From assembly GCA_973895155.1 (NCBI GenBank), contig OZ316895.1, positions 22,878,001 to 22,942,000 of the forward strand: DNA of 64,000 bases. The letters are read 5' to 3'. This DNA is from Marsupella aquatica (Eukaryota; Marchantiophyta). The notes beneath the pieces were generated by a model that did no database searches, was not told where the DNA came from, and saw only the letters and a program-made list of their open reading frames with translations. Below are positions 40,492 through 51,700 of the stretch, piece after piece (position 1 is the stretch's first letter; each line of letters starts with the position of its first letter). Made by a program: the position numbers and the translations under genes.

Positions 40492-40635
40492 ACTCAATTG
40501 ACCTGTTATTTTTGGGAGGTATTTGCTTGATCAACCCCCAAAATGAAAATTGTTACTTGATCGACTCAATTGACCTGTTATTTTTGGGAGGTATTTGCTT
40601 GATCAACCCCCAAAATGAAAATTGTTACTTGATCG
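40492..40635. repeat. Two-copy tandem duplication, 72 bp, nearly identical
   Basis: Units at 40492-40563 and 40564-40635 both open ACTCAATTGACCTGTTATTT and close GTTACTTGATCG. I see almost no differences, so the event looks recent. Confidence 0.93.
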
Positions 40636-40967
40636 ATCCCCTGAGGTATATCAACGGTCCAGATCTGAGATCGAAAGGTCCATCAGCGGTCCAGATTGGA
40701 GAAAAGTAACGAGGGGTTCATTAAGCAAACTTTTTCCAGAAGGGGGTCTACTAAGCATATATCTCTTTATTTTGGTCATGTCTTTCATGTAAAATCCCCC
40801 TCAATAAAAAAGGTTAGGAATAAGATCCTATTGAAGCATACACCTCGATGGCTCTATTTGGGGCAATGGGTCCCCTGAAAGTCATTGATGATTGTCTGCT
40901 GCAAGCTGCTGCCGGAACCATCAGCAACGATAAGAAATCAAATACCAAGAATGATCTTGCACTTTAG

Positions 40968-41200
40968 TCCAACACGCTATGGTACAACGGTAGATCACTT
41001 GAGTAGGGTCAAAACTTTATGTTGGCGAAGTGCTTTTGACACAAACCGCACCCAAAAGTGGGGTTCACATGAAGCTTGTGACAGTTAGAGAAAGGTGATT
41101 TTCTGATTTTGAAGTGTAGCAGACGGGAGATGGAGAGGCAAGAGACAGTCCAAAAGCCATTAATGACTTTCCAGGGAGTAGTCTCCCTGAATGTCGCTCT
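40968..41200 (+). mobile_element. tRNA-derived SINE, copy 3 (diverged)
   Basis: The head CTATGGTACAACGGTAGATC has an A-box shape and AGGGTCAAAACT at 41005 is a degenerate B box. The body matches copy 1: ACACAAACCGCACCCAAAAG, TGGGGTTCACATGAAGCTTG, then GCCATTAATGACTTTCCAGG and TCTCCCTGAAT. It is more diverged than copies 1 and 2 in the head. Confidence 0.62.
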
Positions 41201-41579
41201 GCCTGTCAACTATTGTAATTTGGTTCACGCAAATAATAATAAAATTATTGGCACCCAATGCCAAAATTTGATGTCCCAAAAATGGTGGGTGGGAAATATT
41301 GGGGAGGAACTTAGATTTCAGAACACCGCTTCAAAACTCTACATATGGTGAAATGTCCCGGAATATGGTGTTTTCTGTTGCAAAAGGCTGCGAGCAAATG
41401 TCTTGGCTAGGTAGAAGCGAAACACCACAAAAAGCAGACTCACAAAAGTTTTTGGCTGGAAAAAGATTTGTTGGCTGCCTGCACTACTTTGGAAGCAAGT
41501 AAAAGTAACTTTTTGCTATAATGATTCAGAATCATGAACCAAATAAAACTATGGTATATGAACAGAACAATAGTAATGA

Positions 41580-41870
41580 GATCCCATCCAACCTGTTTTT
41601 TTGTGGCAAAAATTCACCAAATTCCACCTCCTTGAAAAGTCTACTTATTTTTGGCAAAAAATGGCAGGCTTATTGTCTTCAATTAGCCAGTTAACTACCA
41701 AGTCACAGACCTCACTGGCCATAATCTGTCAGTTATCTTTAAATCCAAGGAGATCTAATAGTCAAACGCTAATCTAAGAAAATTAGACAAAGAACATTCT
41801 TAGGATCTTCTCCTTCACACAAGGTGCCATTCATAGCTTGCTGTAAAAGGGAAGCCTTTTTTTACTTTCC
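41580..41870 (+). repeat. Dispersed repeat copy, plus orientation
   Basis: This copy preserves GTGGCAAAAATTCACCAAAT, CCACCTCCTTGAAAAGTCTA, TTTTTGGCAAAAAATGGCAG, a CACAGACCTCACTGGCC stretch, GTCAAACGCTAATCT and CTTCTCCTTCACACAAGG. Parts recur at 35100-36080 and, inverted, at 10460-10735. No protein or terminal repeat was seen. Confidence 0.55.
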
Positions 41871-43002
41871 TGACATTGTGTTGGGGACATATGGAATACC
41901 CTAATTGTGTCGGAGAGATATGGAATACTCTTATAATTTTCACTAGCTAATACCCTCCAAAAAAATGAGGGACAACTGATTATAGTAGTTTTGGGGGCAA
42001 GTTTCAACTTCTAAAACCACAGGTACCAATATTTCAACTGAAGTGTCCAAGAGTTCTCCCTTGTTCCTCTAAAGGTTCCAGTCTGCCTCACTATTGCAGA
42101 AAAAAATATGGTTGCTAGTGAAATTTGATTCCTACATGTAACCCATAGCTCGTGAAAGGGTAGTGTAATTTACATTAATTAAGATCCTATTATGGGAGCA
42201 TTATGGCAATAATACCTTCTCAAAACTAGACTTGAAGGAGTCATCTTTTGGTGCATTATATTTTCACAATGCCCTGTAAAAAGAACATTAGTAAATAATT
42301 AGTTCGTGGACCCTTGGCTAATTGATAGCATGGTTATCACAAGTAGTTGTCTAAATCAGGCCTTTTCGCTACATGCTACTAAATTCTCAAACTACGAGAG
42401 TCAAAATTCAATCTGTGACAAGTCCATTTGCAATTAGAAGAATGTCTGATCAAATGAATTGTATCCGTTCGTTCAGTGTTCAAATTCGGACCATGGCTAG
42501 CAGTTTACCTTAATTGCAAAGGACTGAAAATCTTACTCCAGATGCCAATTACCCTTTAACAAGGAAGTTATCAAGTTAGTTAATAATCATTATTTATTAT
42601 ATGAAAAATATTTTTTATAAATCTTTGAATTTAAGTTTTAAAATTAGAAATGTAACTAAAACGTTTACATAGTGACAGTTTTAATTGTCTTGCTCTTTGC
42701 ATTTTCAATTTTTTATTTTTCTTTTTATGCATGGCGTCCCAAAATTTACATTCAAATTGATATAAATATGGAAAAAAATGGATGAGTCTTGTTTGTTGCG
42801 ATTGTTGTTTACGTGACAAACTCTGGTGCCAAGGATTTTGTCAAGGACCTCTAGTGGGGTCCGTAAAAAGAAAGTGCGGGAAAAAGAAAATCTTCTTACG
42901 AATTACCTTAGTTACCCCATCCAAGCTGTTACCTCGGTGGCTCTGCCGTCGATTGTTAGTGTTCGACGGTCCATCGGCCAGTCGCGCGTCGCTTTAGATT
43001 CA
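41871..43002. other. Intergenic, no gene supported
   Basis: AT-rich. A short duplication GACATATGGAATAC/GATATGGAATAC lies near 41886-41930. No frame with a known domain. Confidence 0.5.
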
Positions 43003-43080
43003 GCGACAGGACTGCGCAGTCAGTACCGGTGCTCACTATACGTTTGGCGACAGGACTGCACAGTCAGTACCGTGCCTCAC
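43003..43080. repeat. Two-copy repeat, 44-bp period
   Basis: GCGACAGGACTGC-CAGTCAGTACCG with a GTGCTCAC or TGCCTCAC end occurs at 43003-43036 and 43047-43080. It sits at the start of a locally GC-rich patch. Confidence 0.85.
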
Positions 43081-43272
43081 TTTGGTGTAGCGCCTTACCT
43101 GAATCCGACGTAGGGTCATTCCACGGCCGGTACATGTTCGAGATGTAGAGGGCAGCCCGTTGGGCCGATGATTTACTGAGGCCGTTTACAGGGCGGAGCG
43201 CACGGTATAGCTTGTACGTACGGCCCTGACGACAGAGGGACCGAATGTTGACACGTGGAATATTGGTCTGGC

Positions 43273-43298
43273 CCGCGGGCAGGAGGTGGTGCCCGCGG
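43273..43298. repeat. GC-rich hairpin, 9-bp stem
   Basis: CCGCGGGCA at 43273-43281 pairs with TGCCCGCGG at 43290-43298 across GGAGGTGG. It stands out within a GC-rich patch (about 42940-43500) between AT-rich flanks. No rho-independent U tract follows and no gene ends here. Confidence 0.75.
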
Positions 43299-44294
43299 AG
43301 GGAGCGGACGAATTTCCTGCACATGCTGCTGTACGTACAAAGTACTCTGTCCCAAACTCGACAAAGGTATTCGGTCCGTATCCGCTACCCGGGCATCGAG
43401 GAGATTCGTTTGACCGTTAGGAAAGTGTCCAGACGGTTTGGATTTTGAAAACCATTTTGGAGGGGGGCACGCTTGAATGAGCATCTAGGGCAGGCCGGGC
43501 AGTCGGGCACCCACCTTTGAACTCTACGCAATCGAGCAGGTTACATTATAATAATATAGTAATATAACTTTTTCCGTCGTTCAAAAGAAATAATAAAGTA
43601 ATATAAATAATTTAGCTGTATAATGGTAATCGAAAATTACTCTTCAAGACTGTGAGTATGGTAAGGGGGCATAACTGAAGTTTGGGTGGGGGTGAAAAAC
43701 GGAGATTGGGGTAAGGTGAGTTCATAAAACCACTTTAATGTACATTATTCACTTTCAAAGAACTCAACCTAACTATCATAATCAAACATTACCCTATCCT
43801 GCCAAACATGTACTTAGGGCATCTACATATTGAGAAAACAAGCGGGAGCCAATTTTGGCCCCTTCATCAAAAAACTGTTTTTTCACCCATACATCTCTTC
43901 TCTTTCAATTTTCTGCTTAGGCTGCCCTGAGCCTGCCACTACCTGCCAAAGATGAAAAACCTTTGAATAGATTTAATATAGAAACTATGTATTATTTAAG
44001 AAAAAATATTGAAACAAAAGAACAAATGACAACAACAAATATTTTAATTAAAATGTTGCTGTCAGGGAGGACAAACGTGAGAGTTGGGGGACAAGACAGC
44101 GGCAGTCCAAGCACAACCATGTGGCAGGAGGGATTATTTTTTCTATTTTCTCTATTTGAAACCAGGGTTAAGTCTCTTACTCGTGGCAGCACAGTGGCAT
44201 TGAAATAATTAATCTAAACAAGATGGCCAGATGTGATGTTTGACAAATAAGGTGGCACCCACATTATAACCTCACATTTTCTGGCAACACTTTT
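43299..44294. other. Intergenic, no gene supported
   Basis: A sharp change from GC-rich to AT-rich sequence occurs near 43540. No gene, terminus or clear repeat. Confidence 0.5.
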
Positions 44295-44485
44295 TGTTAA
44301 TTATAGAAAGGAAAACCTCAAGCCATACAACTGGCCTGAGGGGACCATCCTCAATTCACATATTTTGCATTTATAAATGTTTCCTCCCTACGATTAAGCA
44401 CCTGTGGTCCATACCCCAGGGATTGAACCATAGACCTGCTCGAATAGAATCTGATGCATCCACCAGTGAGATATAGGGGACAGTC
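44295..44485 (-). mobile_element. tRNA-derived SINE-like element
   Basis: On the minus strand, TATCTCACTGGTGGATGCAT (A-box region, about 44453-44473) is followed by GGTTCAATCCC (44419-44429), an exact match to the B-box consensus GGTTCRANNCC. The body continues through TATGGACCACAGGTGCTTAA to AAAACCTCAAG read on the plus strand near 44312. The spacing between boxes is compatible with a tRNA-derived promoter. It cannot fold as a complete tRNA. Confidence 0.6.
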
Positions 44486-45899
44486 ATTCAGAGAAGACTC
44501 TCCACACTGCACATTGGAAGGGAAGCCCACTACTAATTGGCTACATAGAGTTGCACGATGCAAACATTGTTTTATTGCTGCACTGCAAATAGATAGAAGC
44601 ATGCAAGTACTTCAAGAACTGACTGTTCTTTTTGGTGCAAATATGCAATCAGCAACAGCCAGCATTTGCTTCCCCTGCTTTGTCTTTCCTCCTGGTCTTG
44701 TGCTGGGCTCTTCCCCTTGTAATGGCCTTTTGGTCCCCCTTTCCCACTGGGTTTCGCAGGTTTCAATTGCAAATTAAAAGGAAGGAAAGAGAAAAGAAGA
44801 AAAAACCATTTGCTTGCCGATTCCTTACTCAGATTTGGAAATGGATGCAACAAAGGGTTTTTTAGTTACAACATTTGAAACAGAAGAAGATAATTCCTAT
44901 TGTTGCAAAATGGATTTTCTCTTTTCGTGGTAGTATGAGAAGAATTGTCACAGCTGTTGGTTGTGTTTATATGTTTGGTGCACTATATGCACTTGTAATT
45001 CCTAGCATGAGTCTTTGAATAACATTATATGCACTTGTAATTCCTTGCGTGAGTTTGAATAACATTTCTGAAACTTCCATGTAAAAGAAATCTATGGTTT
45101 GGTAACCTATGAACTTTGCCAGTGCTAATTGCACATAAAAAAGCAGCAGCACCCTGTCTACTGTGCTACGTGGAAAGTGCCCAAATGTTGAAGGGACTTT
45201 GTTTGCTCTCTACATTTCCTTGAATTTGGTGATCTTCTTTGTGACATATGTAAAAGTCAACTATTGAGATTCAATTCTGGAAATGAAATTCAAGGTTGAG
45301 TATTGAGGTAGTTTAACCACATATCTAGATTGTAGCTCGTGGGTATCATGGACTGAAATCAGGTTGAAGAGCTTTTCTCTTTTGGGGCAAAGAGGGTAAA
45401 CCACACCTGAGTGAAGGGGATCATGCCACTGGCTGATCCACTCTGGCAAGGGACAGCCCATTCCCATAACAGAAAACCAAACGCCCTCCAGGCAAAAACA
45501 AAACAACAACCAGGTGAATTGGCAGCCAAATTGGCAAAGCTGAGAGAAACAGGACTACAGTAGACAGTGCACCCTTTCAACTCAACTACAGGAAAAGCCA
45601 AGACTTAAATTAAAACGATGAAACACACTAAGAACTGCTTACAAATTTTGTGTAGCTTCCTTACCATAAGATGTGGCAAGATATGTTGTCGACATTTGTT
45701 TTCCATAATTCCTATGGAAGCATTAAAGGGGGGCTTTACAAGAACAAGAGGACAAAAATTGACGAGTCCCTTGTTTTGGTTTTACCAGAACTAATCCAGA
45801 TGTCCATGGACCGCCTCCTAACAGAAACGGTGGTCAAGTAGTGCATTTAATATTCTCCTGACAGAATGAGAGGAGATCGAGAGTTCCTTTCAAAAGACC
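44486..45899. other. Intergenic, no gene supported
   Basis: Frames of 60-107 codons on both strands lack known domains. A two-copy short repeat (TTATATGCACTTGTAATTCCT-type) occurs near 44985-45055. Confidence 0.45.
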
Positions 45900-46130
45900 A
45901 CCTCAAGAGGTCGTCTATGCTTTGGACAAAACCACACTATCCACGTAAGCATTTTGAGTGATCCACCCGAGTTCATGTAGGATTGGGAGAAGTCTATATA
46001 CTAGGATTCGGAGATTTCCTGTATGAGTGACCTCTCAATTTATTGTAAAGCCAAAATGGACAGGTCATTTGATACGAATTGTTGTGCTGAAAGCTAACAG
46101 CAATATCTTGGAAGTGACCTGTCTGTTATT
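45900..46130 (+). repeat. Dispersed repeat copy, partner of 39430-39640
   Basis: It shares the ordered blocks CATGTAGGATTGGGAG, TCTATATACTAGGA, TGTAAAGCCAAAATGG and CTTGGAAGTGACCTGTC with the reverse complement of 39430-39640. No coding region was recognised. Confidence 0.5.
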
Positions 46131-48718
46131 GGCCTTCCTTCTTGTAAAACCCACCTAAGGTGCTCTTCAAAAGGAGTGTTGCACTTTAGTTTTTGCTTCG
46201 TTGTGGTAGGCCAGGACTTGCGCTTTCGAGGAGTGCAAGCACTCCATAAATATCGGTTCACTCTCCCAAAATATCCATTGTTCACTCGTAGAAACCTATG
46301 TAGGCTTTGATTGACGACTCTAGCCCTCTTGGCTGGCTACTACACGATGCTCGGGAATTATTTCCGCATGCGCAACCACCGATAATATGCATGAGACTTT
46401 CAAAAGGACATGCATTATGTACAGTACTGCTGAAAAATAGTACTTCTATATAGCGCAATGGTTTGGGAGCAGTTTGGTGAGCGGCAGCTTGTGAGGGGAC
46501 TCGTAGAGCCTCCCTTGACCTGCACTGAAACGTTTTCAATTTGGCTGCACTGGAGTTCCTCTCAACCAGTGTCTTCCGGGCCCGTAATGGTTTTGCAATT
46601 CCACTGTAGAACTCGGCATTTGCTGCCTCTTCTTCCTGACTTTACTAGTTAAAGTTGGGTCCCATAGGTCATCACGGCATCACCTGTCAAAACCCCAGAT
46701 GCGAGACAGGTAACCGGTCCAAAGCTCATCATGAGCCATCCGCGACTGTAGCTGTGGCAAGTATACATAAGTCTGGTGCGCTAAGCCAGAGGTGGAGTCA
46801 CTCGTTTATTTCATTTTGGAGAAATTGGGGAATGATCACCCCATATAATAAACCTCTGACAGTTCAGTTGATGATTGATTGTACCGAGAGGCGTCCACGA
46901 GTATAAGACCAGAAATTCGAGGTGGCAAAAGTTCCGACTGCTAGGGACGAAATGACGAATCCGAGCGAATGCTGATTGACTTCCCATGCATGCACCCCTA
47001 CAACTGGCACCCCTACTGTGAAGGAATTCGTGTCACTACTGCAATCCAAATTCCAATTTCAAGAGCATATTGGCTCTAGATATTCCTTGTGAAAGGTCCA
47101 CCTTAAACTTTAGGAGAGAGGGACCACTTTGCCTTCTACTGCTTCTGGACAGCATTCCTTAGAACATCCTCTCAGAAGACGTCTTGTGAGTCTCTTCATC
47201 TGTAACAGGTCTCCTTTTTTATCAATATTTTTCTACTCGCACACTGAAATATGACTCTGATTCATGAGATGACTAGGGTAGGATTCGTGGTCATTTCACG
47301 TGTCATACATACATAGGAGTATGGTATCAATTGGCTCAGACCCTCAAGTCGTAAGTCTACCCGTACTAGTGCTGAAAATGAATGGATAAACCCAGAGAAC
47401 CCCACACTGATTTCACAGGTGATACTCATAGGGGTCTTGTCGTGATTTATGAGCATATCTAACACGAGGGATCTCCACATGAAGGGTGCCAAACCTCTCA
47501 ATCTGAGCCCATGTTGAGCAGTAAGACAAGGCTGAAATAAAACTGGGATGATGACGGTAGCATCCAGTTCTTCGGTTTAAGAATTGTTGACAAAGATACC
47601 GTGCTGTTCTTCAGTGTGAGAGAATTGCTAACTACCCTTTAGACGGTTTTGTTCAGGAAGCAAAGGTCAGAGAGAATTTATAGACCACGATTGCACATTC
47701 GGCGGAGCGAAAATAAACCTGCCAATCACTTAAACAAGACGTTCATACATGTTTAATGCTACCAGATACGACACATTTCCTTCCTATACCGGATTGACAC
47801 TTGCATGCCATGCAACTGTCAATTTCCCGTTTTAAATCAAACTCGAAGTATAGAATAACGTACAAGTCCTACCCTGAGTCAATTTTAGCATAGGAATTTC
47901 TAAGGTGAAGGTATATCCTCGTCTGAGATCATCGTCATTGGAGCTCCATACAATGCAACTAATAAGTCTCATTTCCATTTCTTGCGAATGGATTGCCGTG
48001 CGCCATTTGGGCCTGTAGTACTTCCATGGAATATAGACTTGGCCACAACATCAACAGGGTTCTCATTTCACGAATTCATAAAACGGTTGCCAGAGATATT
48101 CTCTGGCGACAAGTCTATAGACGATAAATCACAACGGAAGTTAACCATTTCGAAAGTGAGGAGAGAATTCACCAATTAAAGATCTATTACATTGTTAAAT
48201 AAGGGAACACAGCGTCTCAACTGGAAGTTTAAACATAGCGCCATTTCTGGGTTCGTGTAAAACGTCATTCATATCCTTTGATGATTGGACTCCACTTCAT
48301 TGAAGGTCAAATTTGAATACTGCTTATCCGAGACATGTGGAACCATACCATTGTAATCATCTTGTGACCATAAATACAAGCAAAGCATTGCTGCCTTGGT
48401 GTGACTGCCTAATTGAAGGAAAAGCCTCTTTTTCAAAAGAATCTGCACATCTAAGTGCCTGAAATCATAAGGTGGAAATCAGACGTCCTAAATACAATAC
48501 CAGTGTAGTGGAATGAGCGAATGGTCTTTCAAACTGTTTAGTCTTGGATCTATTAAGTAACTTGGGTCGTATGGATTCCTACCTCGAGTCCTACCAAGAG
48601 GGAATGCTAGTTAAGAGCTGAAAGTTGAAAATTCCTGGTACTAAGAAAGAATAGTTATTACTAGGGATACAAACTAAGTGGTAATAGTCTTTGCAGAAAC
48701 GCGTCTCAATCCCTTGGT
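46131..48718. other. Region downstream of TML, no gene assigned
   Basis: Short frames such as plus 47982-48179 (65 codons) show no recognisable domain. The part just left of 48719 should contain the 3' untranslated region of TML. No repeat array or element end was seen. Confidence 0.45.
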
Positions 48719-51700
48719 TTAAGAGCATAGAAACTTTCTAGCTCTGAACACATGCTGACCAACAGAAAACTGAGGTGGCGAGTCCTTTGATGCTGAAATC
48801 ACTGAGATGCCAGAGAGTGACTGACCTTGGCATTTAAACTCCACTCTCAGCTTCAACTGAACTTCCTTCGCTTTTGAATGTTGCCCATCCTCTTGGCTGG
48901 ACATTGATGTGACAAACTCCGGAGCCAATGGTAACTGTGCTCTCAGTCGTTGGGGAATTGCCTGTGGCTGTTCATTGCCGAGTTGGAAAGATGAGCACAA
49001 TGAAATCACGGAAACCGAACACAGACATGTGGACACTAAAGCATTCTTCTAACATGCGGTTCAAAGCCTGAAAGTTGACTATTTTTGACGTATTCTATCA
49101 TGCCATTTCAACCTGACAAGGCTTCACAGGTCAAGGTCATCTAAAAACTTGAGCACACAGTCTAAGTAATATACTGCAGGTCCTTGGCTGTTTCTATTGC
49201 TGCCATCTTAGCTGGAGAATAGCAGCAATAGAAACTACCCTCAAAATATTGCCAGCTTGAAGGACTTCAACCTCACAAACTCCCTGGCTAATTTTGCTAA
49301 AGGTTATCACTACTTCTGCAGTAGTTCTTTCCGTATCTGTTTAGAGGTTTGCGAGAAACCTATCAAGCTCATTCAAGTTTGGCCCCCTTATTTGTCACCC
49401 ACAATTTTTGGTCTTGGCGAGGTAAGCCAGATAGTTAAAATACTGTCCCTGGCTAGTGGGATGCATTTTCAACAAATATGAAAATTTTACTCGTGACAGC
49501 TCCTTAGACCTATTCTATATCAAGGCGAATAGACTAGTAAAAATAATTTAGTCCAAAAATATTCTCGACAGCGCACGGAGACTTCGCTTCGCAAGGACTA
49601 ACATCTTTCCTCAAAAACTAGTATCCTCGAGGTACATGCCTGACAGTTTGGAGGAAACAGGCAAAAATCATCAATCAGGACCAGAAATATTTTAAGGAAA
49701 TATACCAATAATTGAGGAACTACCCATCTTAACTCCGTACTGCTGCGATCCAATATCCCTCTGCAAAATCGAGCAAGCGATATTAGTGGAAGGACCACAC
49801 ATGGCAGCTAATTATTGACCCAACCACAAAATTCGGAGATCTTATGTCAACTCTTTCTGCTGCATATTATCCTAACATCAAGAACTAAGCTAGAAATAGG
49901 AGGGAATGTATGGGAGATGAATATACAAATGTGGACTGTTCGATGAGATGTTCATTTTACACCCAAAAACATTTTACAGACAAGCAGAAAAATCTGAGAC
50001 AGTGATTGTACTGAGATTATCCACTTTACAGAAAGGACAGACGGTTGCAAGAACGAAAAAAGCAAGGATAAACATCAACGACGAGAAATTGCAGAGTGTG
50101 CAAAAGTCCACTTCTTACTAAATAATGCTTTCATCAGAAAGACTAGTGAAATGAAAAGTAATCAAGAAACAATGAAGTCCAATTGCTAGGTTGTTCGAGT
50201 TTTAAAATACCTGGGTGCCATCTTCAGGTTTGAAGGCGCAAAAGGAAGACTCACGATGAAAGCTACGTCAGTCAAGATACCTCGCAAATATGGATTTGGA
50301 GCATACTGAAAGGATTGAGCAGGACACATCACAATGAAATCCTGTGAGGAACTGCTAAATCGATATTTATTGACACCCAAAAATGTTACAGCAACATCAA
50401 CATTTTATAAGACCTTGCACATGATATTCTGTGGTTAACAAGCTATACTGACAATGACACTTGAGCTGAGTAGATACAACTAACACTAGTTCGTCATGAT
50501 CAGTTTAGATTCCAGTTGGGAAACCATTTTAGTGTAGTTGAAATTCGTCTTCCTTAAGTAGCTATCTGTAATTTGAAAATATGGTACTGGGTATCTACAG
50601 GAACTCCTACCTCAATAAATCCTCCTAATGTGGAATGATTATTGGATGTACTGTAAAGTTCAAGGAATACCCGGGCAGGCAAGAATTCGGAATAATCAGT
50701 TAACCAAACAATCTATTGAGAGGGAGTTGGAACGTACTTGAATCATAAACGATAACGTCAAGGGATTTTGACGACTGACCAATCTGCAAGAGAAGTCAAG
50801 GTTGAGTGAAAATCCTGGTCATCGATAGAAGGCACAATGACAAATTTCACTTCAAAACTGACTCCCACCAAATATTCAGCCAGAGTTCAATAAAGGATCA
50901 TCTTTTCTGAAAACCTATGATAAAAATTAAGAATACACCGATATGTTAACCGCCAAGTTTCCATCAATTCAGTGACAACCTTCTGCTCATGTACTGCAAG
51001 AAGCAAGTATAGGCTCGTGTACATCAGAGTGAATAAAGGAACATGCTACAAACCTTAGGCGAAGAGGAATTGGGGTGAACTCGGGTTGCAAACGGTACTG
51101 TAAGATTGTAATAGGAGAATCAGACGGAGGAGTTCTGACATGATAGACACCTTCGCCCAAATTACTTGCCACATTACTCCTGACCACTGCCCTCTGCAAC
51201 ATGATTCAACGTCATTTTTTGTCAGATTTCCTACTATATACGCATCCCTCGGGCTCTCCAGCCTATTTCCTTTGATAGTGTAAATCATTTAGCCAAGGAA
51301 CAGCTATTCAAATCAGGCAGTTCCTCTCAGATTAGCTATCCTTCAATTACGTTTGCCGTTGTCTTCCAAGCCAAACCTGGAGAACAACAGAAATCAAACC
51401 CCAAAACCGTTTAACTTGAGTCTGTTTTAGCGCAAGAATTTCCAATGGCTATTGTATCTGAGTATCCACGTATCTTCCTCACCTTGATGACGTCAATGCC
51501 ATCCAGGTTAAATGAGAATTCTGTGTCTTCTTTGCTGACTGAAGGAGGTATTGTCTTCAAGAGGAGTGAACCTTGAAGACCAACACGACTAAGAGCTGCC
51601 CCCCGATACTCTGCAGATATTTCTTCTGTCAACCATACCACTGGTCCGTGACTGGGAACCCCGTTGGCCTCAGCAGGCTTCGTGCCTCCTGAAAAATTGC

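Noticed and set aside
44410-44480. Functional tRNA gene on the minus strand
   Set aside because: The B box is exact, but no matching acceptor stem or anticodon arm could be paired.
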